The notes under the pieces are model-generated. The model had not been told where the DNA came from. It was given only the letters and a program-made list of their open reading frames with translations, and did not search any database. 64,000 bases of DNA from Shewanella saliphila. Lineage in GTDB: Bacteria > Pseudomonadota > Gammaproteobacteria > Enterobacterales > Shewanellaceae. The stretch is taken from positions 62,001 through 126,000 of the forward strand of contig NZ_BMQV01000003.1 of the NCBI RefSeq assembly GCF_014648295.1, written 5' to 3'. Position numbers and translations under genes: made by a program. Shown here in pieces: positions 58,235-64,000 of this stretch; position 1 is the first letter of the stretch, and each line of letters starts with the position of its first letter.

Positions 58235-60040
58235 ATGTCATTTTTTAATTTATTTTCAAAGAAGAAAGATAACAAAAAGAGCATTAGCAACAGTAATGAG
58301 ATCGAAGGTGAAAAACTATTTCGTCAAGGGATTCAATACTCTCAACTTGGTAATCAACAAGAAGCCATTAAATTTTTCACAAGATCAATAGAAGTCAGCC
58401 CAAACCACTCTGCTGTTTATATAAATAGGGGAGCGTGTTTTATGATTCAAGAAAGATATCTTGAATCATTTGACGATTTTTCCTATGCAATAGAAATGGA
58501 AAAGAATGGTTTATCAATAGATGCAGAGGCTTGCACTCCTGCTGCAATTCAAAATATTCAACGTATCCAACCGTTCATAGCATTTGAGCAAAAAACTGGT
58601 GATGCAGTGAGGGCACAATTAACATCAGATGGCGTAGAGCATTTTACAAAGAGGTGGTCTGAAGTTTTATTTGACCAATTTTTAGGTAACGATGTTCGTA
58701 TAGCTCAACAGTTTATATATGAAGAGATTAAAGAACTTGAAGAAATGGGGGGCACTCATCAAGAATATGCTCTGAATTGTGGTGTGGATTACAAGAAGTT
58801 TTCAAATGTAGCTATTGAACAGGATACAGGAAAAGCATTCATAATGTTCAAGAGTGTTTTATGTTGTTTTAGTAGAACACCTGAAGTAATGTTTCAGATT
58901 AGAACTAAAGTTCTTGAACAACTCCTTAATCTCATCAGTCAAGGTACGCAAACTGAGTCAGAGCGAATTTCAAATTTAATAAACTGGGCAAAGAAACATG
59001 GCTTGCCAGAAAGAGAATTGGTAGAAGGGATGTTTGGCGAACAACGATATGAAGGTTTCCCTTCAGATGTTGATTCCATAACTTACTTAAAGGAGTTTAA
59101 CCGTTTCGTTAAAGGCAGTATTTATGATTGTAATGGCTCTTTAGAAGTTAACCTTAATCATAAAAATATCAAAAAATTACCATCTGAATTTTTTGATCTT
59201 GTTGGTATTCATGTCTTGTATCTACATACAAACAGTTTGATTGAATTGCCAGCCGAAATTGGAAATTTATCTAATTTATACAAATTAGATTTAGGGAAGA
59301 ATAAGTTAAAGTGTATTCCTAGAACTTTATGTAATCTTAATCACTTAGAATATTTAAATTTACATGGTAATGACTTAGCTAAGTTGCCAGATGAAATAGT
59401 AAACTTAGAAAACCTTACGCAAATAAACCTATCAGGCAATCCAGAACTGGTGCTCACAGCCAAACAAAAAGAGTGGCTAAGTTACTTTGATGAAGATGAT
59501 ATTTGGATTGATTCAGATCTATTGAACCGAAGTAACAGTGAACACATCAACTTAAATAGTTTGGGTAGAATGCATTTGACTGATGCTGAAGTGGACATCA
59601 TGTTTATTGTAAAAAATGATGATGTTCTATATGTAAATAATCAGGCCGACTCGCTCTACGAAGTTGATAAAGATGGTGATCTAAAGCTAGATGGTAGAGT
59701 TGTTAATTTTATTTTTAGAGATGGGCACGAAGCAATTCAAGTATTTGTAGCTTTTGATGATCAAGATTCTTATTCAATGTTTACTATGAATATGGGAAGA
59801 GACGATAGGCTCAATTATGTTGCTCAAGCTATTTTTCAGTTCATAGGTGAAAATAACATAGATAATTTATTCTCATTAGAAGGTCGTTATTCCAGTCAAT
59901 ACCACTATGCTTTCAAATTATACAAGAAAGGCGATAAACACTTTATGGTGAACAATAGTCAATCTCAAGCCTATTTGATCTCAGATGATACATTTAAGTC
60001 AGAAGATGTAGATGCTATAAAGTCCGAGTTCTGGAACTAA
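58235..60040 (+). CDS. TPR and leucine-rich-repeat protein of unknown function
   Basis: 601 residues, cytoplasmic (no signal peptide). TPR units occupy ~23-95 (GEKLFRQGIQYSQLGNQQEA, YINRGACFMIQERYLESFDD). A helical region ~110-290 follows. Leucine-rich repeats at ~303-405 are of the plain bacterial type: LPAEIGNLSNLYKLDLGKNK, IPRTLCNLNHLEYLNLHGND, LPDEIVNLENLTQINLSGN. The C-terminal ~180 residues are beta-rich and unrecognised. It begins 14 bases after the DarT-like gene, so it is probably co-transcribed as a third gene of that unit. Its function is not known; TPR and LRR domains suggest sensing or scaffolding. Confidence 0.78.
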   Translation: MSFFNLFSKKKDNKKSISNSNEIEGEKLFRQGIQYSQLGNQQEAIKFFTRSIEVSPNHSAVYINRGACFMIQERYLESFDDFSYAIEMEKNGLSIDAEACTPAAIQNIQRIQPFIAFEQKTGDAVRAQLTSDGVEHFTKRWSEVLFDQFLGNDVRIAQQFIYEEIKELEEMGGTHQEYALNCGVDYKKFSNVAIEQDTGKAFIMFKSVLCCFSRTPEVMFQIRTKVLEQLLNLISQGTQTESERISNLINWAKKHGLPERELVEGMFGEQRYEGFPSDVDSITYLKEFNRFVKGSIYDCNGSLEVNLNHKNIKKLPSEFFDLVGIHVLYLHTNSLIELPAEIGNLSNLYKLDLGKNKLKCIPRTLCNLNHLEYLNLHGNDLAKLPDEIVNLENLTQINLSGNPELVLTAKQKEWLSYFDEDDIWIDSDLLNRSNSEHINLNSLGRMHLTDAEVDIMFIVKNDDVLYVNNQADSLYEVDKDGDLKLDGRVVNFIFRDGHEAIQVFVAFDDQDSYSMFTMNMGRDDRLNYVAQAIFQFIGENNIDNLFSLEGRYSSQYHYAFKLYKKGDKHFMVNNSQSQAYLISDDTFKSEDVDAIKSEFWN

Positions 60041-60247
60041 TGGTTTTACTTACTTTTGTTGATTTAAGTCGATCTTAATGGCTTAAAATCATTTAAATCT
60101 ACAAATAACAGTCAAAATGTATAATTAAATTTATTGGGTGCCTTTTTAGGTATTAATTTTAAAGGGTTTAGTTCTCACTCACTCACCCATCTTCTGGTTT
60201 ATGTGTTTATTACCTTTTTAATTTACAGCTTAGCACAACGAATTAAC

Positions 60248-60280
60248 AAAAAGCCCTGGCATTATTGTCAGGGCTTTTTT
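60248..60280 (-). terminator. Terminator of hmp (right chromosomal landmark)
   Basis: Five A plus GCCCTG (60253-60258) pairs with CAGGGC (60269-60274) and a T-run; the stem can extend by GC/GT. It serves the minus-strand hmp gene ending at 60311 and could also stop the element's operon. The 207 bases between 60041 and 60247 hold no gene. Confidence 0.85.
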
Positions 60281-60310
60281 AATCTAATAAGAGTTCAAAA
60301 TCTTTTATTG

Positions 60311-61492
60311 TTAAGCGGTTAATGATTCTGCTGGGCCGAAGAACTCGAAATGGATCTGGCTTGCTGGTACACCTAGGCTGGTGGCGATAGCTAAAGCGGC
60401 TTTCATAAAGCCAATAGGGCCGAGGACATATAGTTCTATGTCGCGATCTGCTGGCAATTGCGCTTCGATGAATGAAGCATCAATAAAGCCTGTTGCATGT
60501 GGTTGGCAGTGCGCTTGTGGCTGGCTGTAAATGTATAGCGGTTTGATATTGCTGTTGGCTTTGGCAAGTGTATCTACATGCTGTTTAAAGGCATGTACGT
60601 CGCTGTTAATCGCGGCATGAATAAAGCGAATGTCACGGCCAGACCCTGCAGCGGTATTGAGCATGCTGATGGCGGGTGTAATACCGACGCCGCCAGTGAG
60701 TAGCACTAATGGTTTTGCATTTTTACGTAAGGTAAAGTCACCACTTGGTGCGCGTAACTTTACTTTGTCACCGAGCTGAATATTATTGTGTAAATGGTTT
60801 GATACCACACCATTAGGCTCTCGTTTTACGCTAATTCTCAGGTAGTCTTTGCCTGCGGCATCTGACAAGCTGTAGTTACGACGCACAGCTACGCCATCGA
60901 TATCGTCAAATAGGATGGTTAAAAATTGTCCCGCTTCAAAATCGGGTAAGCCTTGGTTATCAAAAGGCTGAAAGTAAAATGAGGTGATAACCGAGCTTTC
61001 ATCTTCACGCTTAACTAAAATGAATTCACGTTCGCCGCGCCAGCCACCCTCTTTTTGTTCATTTGCTGTGTAAACCGATTCTTCTGCGGCAATTAAAATA
61101 TTAGCCAATTGGCCATAAGCTTTAGCCCAGGCATCAATCACTTCATCTGTTGCCGCGTCACCTAAAACGGCTTTAATGGCTTGCAGTAAACAACTGCCCA
61201 CCGCGTCGTATTGCTCAGGTAAAATGCCTAATGCAGTGTGTTTTTGAACAATTTTACTTACGGCGTCACTTAAATTACCCAGCTCATCAATATTAGCGCC
61301 ATAGGCAATCACTGCGTTCGCTAACGCTTTAGGTTGAGTGCCTTTGCCTTGGTTAGTTTGATTAAAATAAGGTAACACTTCAGGGTGTTGGCTAAACAAT
61401 AAAGGGTAAAAATGACTGGTAATGTCATTCGCATAAATTTGTAATGCCGGTACGGTGGCTTTAATAATTTGAACAGTTGCAGTGTCTAACAT
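60311..61492 (-). CDS. hmp: Flavohaemoprotein nitric oxide dioxygenase
   Basis: Converts NO with O2 and NAD(P)H to nitrate. The globin domain (1-~140) has distal Tyr29 (SHFYPLLF) and proximal His85 (VQKHTALGILPEQY), matching E. coli Hmp numbering. The FAD domain (~150-260) has RRNYSLSD, and the NAD domain (~265-393) has LLTGGVGITPAISML and ELYVLGPIGFMKA. Length 393 is typical. AAAGGA precedes the ATG by 8 bases. It is divergent from norR, and the shared region carries NorR-type sites and a -24/-12 promoter, so NO induction is expected. Confidence 0.96.
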   Translation of the reverse strand: MLDTATVQIIKATVPALQIYANDITSHFYPLLFSQHPEVLPYFNQTNQGKGTQPKALANAVIAYGANIDELGNLSDAVSKIVQKHTALGILPEQYDAVGSCLLQAIKAVLGDAATDEVIDAWAKAYGQLANILIAAEESVYTANEQKEGGWRGEREFILVKREDESSVITSFYFQPFDNQGLPDFEAGQFLTILFDDIDGVAVRRNYSLSDAAGKDYLRISVKREPNGVVSNHLHNNIQLGDKVKLRAPSGDFTLRKNAKPLVLLTGGVGITPAISMLNTAAGSGRDIRFIHAAINSDVHAFKQHVDTLAKANSNIKPLYIYSQPQAHCQPHATGFIDASFIEAQLPADRDIELYVLGPIGFMKAALAIATSLGVPASQIHFEFFGPAESLTA

Positions 61493-61520
61493 TGATGAGT
61501 CCTTTTAGGCATAAAATTGC

Positions 61521-61541
61521 GATAAACTTCAATTGTTTATC
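61521..61541. promoter_or_regulatory. Inverted repeat in the hmp leader
   Basis: GATAAAC, a 7-nt spacer, then GTTTATC: a perfect 7-7-7 inverted repeat 30 bases upstream of the hmp ATG and just downstream of the predicted transcription start. It could be a repressor site or an mRNA hairpin. It does not resemble the NsrR consensus. Confidence 0.4.
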
Positions 61542-61558
61542 TGCGATACTGTCTGTAT

Positions 61559-61574
61559 TACACATAACGTGCCA
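61559..61574 (-). promoter_or_regulatory. Sigma-54 (-24/-12) promoter candidate for hmp
   Basis: On the minus strand TGGCACG-TTAT-GTGTA fits the consensus TGGCACR-N4-TTGCW in 10 of 12 positions; the -12 GC is GT. The distance to the hmp ATG (~55-60 nt leader) and the NorR-type sites 45-110 bases upstream give the normal geometry. Confidence 0.6.
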
Positions 61575-61621
61575 ATATTTATCTAATTGATTTATAAGTA
61601 ATAATATAGCTAAGGGTTAAA

Positions 61622-61635
61622 TTGACCTAGATCAA
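61622..61635. promoter_or_regulatory. FNR/EtrA-like site in the hmp-norR region
   Basis: TTGAC-CTAG-ATCAA matches the FNR consensus TTGAT-N4-ATCAA in 9 of 10 positions. It overlaps the first NorR-type site, suggesting competition or joint oxygen and NO control. Confidence 0.5.
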
Positions 61636-61648
61636 TAAACATGTCAAA

Positions 61649-61667
61649 TTAACCTAAATTAGGTTAA
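61649..61667. promoter_or_regulatory. Perfect 19-bp palindrome in front of norR
   Basis: TTAACCTAA-A-TTAGGTTAA, two perfect 9-bp arms, ends 11 bases before the norR ATG. It overlaps the second and third NorR-type sites and the only AGG that could serve as a ribosome binding site, so it could mediate autorepression or form an RNA hairpin over the start region. Confidence 0.6.
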
Positions 61668-61678
61668 TTCGACTCACT

Positions 61679-63259
61679 ATGAATATTTCCCCTTTCATTG
61701 ATATTGTAGAAGACTTAAATCGCGATCTGACTAAATCGGAACGTTATTTACGACTTATTCAAGCGATTCAACGTGCCATTCCTTGTGACGCAGTGGCGTT
61801 ATTAAAGCTCAAACACGATTACTTGATGCCTGTTGCGGTGGTTGGTCTTAAACAAGAAGCGTTGGCACGGCAGTTTTCTATTCATCATCATCCGCGATTG
61901 CAGCAAATACTTGCCAGCCCACACATAACTCGTTTTGATGCCGACTCAAGCCTAGCCGATCCTTATGATGGTTTGGTGGACGACGGCAGTGAGCAATTGC
62001 ACGTACATGACTGTATGGGCTGCACTATTTATGTTGATGGCAAAGTGTGGGGTGTGCTCACCCTAGATGCGATGCAAGCTGGCAGTTTTGATGCCCTCAA
62101 TCCTACCGAAACCCGAGCATATATTGCAGGGGTGGCAGCAGCGATTAAAACCAGCGAGCACATTGAAGCACTTGAGGCCAAAATTGAACAAAGCCATCAG
62201 GTAGCTCAAGTAACCTTAGGCCCCTCAACCATTATTGGTAAAAGTGCAGCTATTAACGCCTTACAAGCCGAAATAAATACGGTTGCTAATAGTGATTTGT
62301 CGGTGTTGATTACCGGTGAGACCGGCGTGGGCAAAGAGTTAGTGGCTAAAAGTATTCATCAGCAATCACGGCGTAATCTACAACCCTTGGTGCAAATCAA
62401 TTGCGCAGCATTACCTGAAAGTATTGTAGAAAGCGAACTGTTTGGTCATGTTAAAGGGGCATTTTCTGGTGCGGTGAGTGATCGCCGTGGCCGTTTTGAA
62501 TTAGCCGATGGCGGCACGTTATTTTTAGATGAAGTGGGCGAGTTGCCATTAGCGGTACAAGCTAAGCTATTGCGTGCCCTACAAAATGGCGAAATTCAAC
62601 GCGTTGGTAGCGACAAGATTATTGTGGTCGATGTGAGAATCATTGCCGCGACAAATCGCCATTTACAGCAAGAAGTGAAAGAAGGGCGTTTTAGGGCGGA
62701 TTTGTATCACCGCTTGAGTGTTTATCCTTTGCCTGTGCCGCCATTACGCGAGCGCGGTAAAGACGTTATTTTACTGGCGGGGTATTTCTTAGAAAAAAGT
62801 CAGCATCAATTGGGCGTCGCCAAACTGAGGTTACAGCAAACGGCGATTGAACAACTTATGCAATATGATTGGCCGGGCAATGTGCGTGAGTTAGAGCATC
62901 TTTTAAGTCGGGCTGCATTAAGGGCAATAAGCGAACAAGGCCGTCTTGCCAGTATTATTAGCATTGGCTGTGTTCATCTTGGGATTGAATTTGCTGTTAA
63001 TCAGCCAGAAGTGGCTACAGAGTTAGCTCCAGCAACTCAAGTTGATAGCCCGGCAGAGGTTGAGCTAGCACAAGTTTGTCGCTATGGCTTACGCGACTCT
63101 ACCGATCAATATCAACGTCAGGTTATTTGTGCAGTATTAGCGAAAGAACGCGGTAATTTGGCCGCTGTCGCACGAACGTTAAAACTTGACCGAAGTAATC
63201 TTATTCGCACCATGCGCCGCCTGGATATCGATCCAAACGGCAGTGTGCTTGTTAGTTAA
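61679..63259 (+). CDS. norR: NO-responsive sigma-54 activator NorR
   Basis: 526-residue enhancer-binding protein. A GAF domain (~20-165), which in NorR binds NO at a mononuclear iron, precedes an AAA+ domain (~188-420) with Walker A GETGVGKE, the sigma-54 contact loop written GAFSGA instead of the more common GAFTGA, Walker B GGTLFLDE, and the R-finger region RFRADLYHRLSVYPLPVPPLRER. A Fis-type HTH ends the protein (~485-520, LAAVARTLKLDRSNLIRTMRRL). The ribosome binding site is weak. It is divergent from its probable target hmp. Confidence 0.94.
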   Translation: MNISPFIDIVEDLNRDLTKSERYLRLIQAIQRAIPCDAVALLKLKHDYLMPVAVVGLKQEALARQFSIHHHPRLQQILASPHITRFDADSSLADPYDGLVDDGSEQLHVHDCMGCTIYVDGKVWGVLTLDAMQAGSFDALNPTETRAYIAGVAAAIKTSEHIEALEAKIEQSHQVAQVTLGPSTIIGKSAAINALQAEINTVANSDLSVLITGETGVGKELVAKSIHQQSRRNLQPLVQINCAALPESIVESELFGHVKGAFSGAVSDRRGRFELADGGTLFLDEVGELPLAVQAKLLRALQNGEIQRVGSDKIIVVDVRIIAATNRHLQQEVKEGRFRADLYHRLSVYPLPVPPLRERGKDVILLAGYFLEKSQHQLGVAKLRLQQTAIEQLMQYDWPGNVRELEHLLSRAALRAISEQGRLASIISIGCVHLGIEFAVNQPEVATELAPATQVDSPAEVELAQVCRYGLRDSTDQYQRQVICAVLAKERGNLAAVARTLKLDRSNLIRTMRRLDIDPNGSVLVS

Positions 63260-63294
63260 CTTATTGATGGGAAACGGATTTTAATCCTCCACAA

Positions 63295-64000
63295 TTAATG
63301 CTTTGACTTTAATTGACTAAAATAATCATCCCAACTGGTATGTTCTCGGCCTGCTGCTTGTGTGAAGTGGCTTGGGTTATCGGCTTTACCTTGTGATATG
63401 CCTTGGTATATTCCTGCGACCACAGTGCCGATAAACTCGCCGAGATCGGTAATGCTGCGCTGCTTAAATTGCTCAAATGTGATTGGCTGATAAGTAAGCT
63501 GAGTATCAAAAGCAAGATTTAAATAATCTGCCAATTGATATTGAGTGATGGGATCACTGTTTAAGTTATACGTTTTACCGTTATGGTGGTTTTCGGTCAG
63601 CATTTTGGCATAGGCAAACCCCAGCTCATCTCTGGTGGTATAGCCACACTTACCTTCGGCAGCACAGTTAAAAATACCGCCCACTTGTTGATAGGTGTCT
63701 ATGTATTCAACATCAGGCTCAATGTAAATACCGTTTCGACCAATGACCCACTCTAACGTGCTTTCGTGCACATCTTTTTCTGTTTGCCGATTACTTTGGA
63801 TCACAGGTGAAAATGCGGTGCCTTCTTCAGCGCCTTGAACACTGGTGTACACAATTTTTTGTACTCCAGCTTGTTTAGCCGCTTCGATGACATTGCGATG
63901 TTGTTGAATGCGTTTGTCTGGTGAGTCCATGCCTGACACCAGTAACAGCACATCAACAGAGTGTAGCGACTGCAGCAGTTGGGCTGGGTCGTTGTAGTCA
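63295..64000 (-). CDS. NmrA/QorB-like NAD(P)-binding protein, 5' end outside window
   Basis: The frame stays open to the right edge, so the start (with the GxxGxxG dinucleotide motif) is missing; the first ATG/GTG-type codon in view is internal. The visible ~235 residues show the atypical short-chain dehydrogenase pattern: VDVLLLVSGMDSPDKRIQQHRNVIEAAKQAGVQKIVYTSVQGAE, then WVIGRNGIYIE and GYTTRDELGFAYAKMLTE. This is typical of NmrA/QorB proteins that sense or reduce quinones or NAD(P)H. The exact substrate is unknown. Confidence 0.82.
   Translation of the reverse strand, partial: DYNDPAQLLQSLHSVDVLLLVSGMDSPDKRIQQHRNVIEAAKQAGVQKIVYTSVQGAEEGTAFSPVIQSNRQTEKDVHESTLEWVIGRNGIYIEPDVEYIDTYQQVGGIFNCAAEGKCGYTTRDELGFAYAKMLTENHHNGKTYNLNSDPITQYQLADYLNLAFDTQLTYQPITFEQFKQRSITDLGEFIGTVVAGIYQGISQGKADNPSHFTQAAGREHTSWDDYFSQLKSKH

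Larger units (their letters stand above)
48440..60240 (+). mobile_element. Integrative element: three tyrosine recombinases, helicase and DarT/NADAR cargo
   Basis: Nine same-strand genes between the ssb and hmp terminators. They are visibly A+T-richer than their neighbours, with frequent AAA, TTA and ATA codons. The first six overlap or nearly touch (spacings +1, -8, -8, -4, -4): three distinct tyrosine recombinases, two HTH/coiled-coil proteins and a RecD2-like helicase. Three cargo genes follow. The plan resembles Tn554 (TnpA, TnpB, TnpC) and recombinase-in-trio elements. No tRNA, integrase-proximal att repeat or clear terminal inverted repeat was found, so the given ends are the flanking-terminator limits rather than mapped boundaries. 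Confidence 0.75.
61616..61673. promoter_or_regulatory. Three NorR-type enhancer sites (GT-N7-AC)
   Basis: GT-N7-AC occurs at 61616-61626, 61643-61653 and 61663-61673, each with an A/T-rich centre. E. coli NorR binds three such sites upstream of norVW. Their start-to-start spacings here are 27 and 20 bases. They lie between norR and the hmp -24/-12 promoter. Confidence 0.6.

Noticed and set aside
48473..60123. TATACAT at 48473 and ATGTATA at 60117 as terminal inverted repeats of the element
   Set aside because: Only 7 bp match, in A+T-rich sequence, and the left copy is explained by a promoter -10.
60134..60322. 62-codon frame between the element and hmp
   Set aside because: It runs through the hmp terminator hairpin and into the hmp gene, with no credible start.

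Overview
The window looks like chromosome of a marine gammaproteobacterium, most likely Shewanella. The basis is gene order and protein character: an MSHA pilus gene (mshQ) next to mreBCD-maf-rng-yhdP-nit-tldD, the uvrA / MFS / ssb arrangement, an ExeM-type nuclease with a GlyGly-CTERM tail, a Fur-box TonB receptor and moderate A+T content. No database search was run, so genus is an inference.

Layout. 1-12.9 kb: the 3' end of mshQ, then a plus-strand run for cell shape and envelope (mreB, mreC, mreD), nucleotide sanitation (maf), RNA maturation (rng), phospholipid transport (yhdP), a nitrilase-family amidase and the protease subunit tldD. 13.1-17.9 kb: an exporter operon (TolC-like, HlyD-like and two ABC-2 permeases) with no ATPase gene beside it. 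18-28.8 kb: mostly minus-strand accessory genes (TPR protein, LysR regulator, small lipoprotein, large Ig-like lipoprotein), yjgA/darP divergent from pmbA (tldE, partner of tldD), a DUF4397-like lipoprotein, then rimO. 29-38.5 kb: a chemoreceptor, an extracellular nuclease behind a CRP-like site, an iron-uptake pair (TonB receptor and PepSY membrane protein) behind a Fur box, and purC. 38.7-48.4 kb: an EamA transporter, a six-copy 37-bp tandem array, deaD, an M28 peptidase, uvrA, a YajR-like MFS transporter and ssb.

48.4-60.25 kb is an inserted, visibly A+T-richer island directly behind the ssb terminator. It starts with a near-consensus promoter and a tightly overlapping operon: three different tyrosine recombinases, two small HTH/coiled-coil proteins and a RecD2-like helicase. 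Cargo follows: a NADAR-type protein, a DarT-like ADP-ribosyltransferase, and a TPR plus leucine-rich-repeat protein. I read this as a Tn554/recombinase-trio-like integrative element carrying a DarT1-NADAR toxin-antitoxin (probable anti-phage) module with a possible third component. It is the most interesting part of the window. Its exact ends were not resolved.

60.25-64 kb: divergent hmp (NO dioxygenase) and norR (NO-responsive sigma-54 activator). The shared 186-bp intergenic region holds three GT-N7-AC NorR-type sites, a -24/-12 promoter candidate for hmp and an FNR/EtrA-like site. The window ends inside an NmrA/QorB-like gene. No rRNA, tRNA, CRISPR array or insertion sequence was seen.
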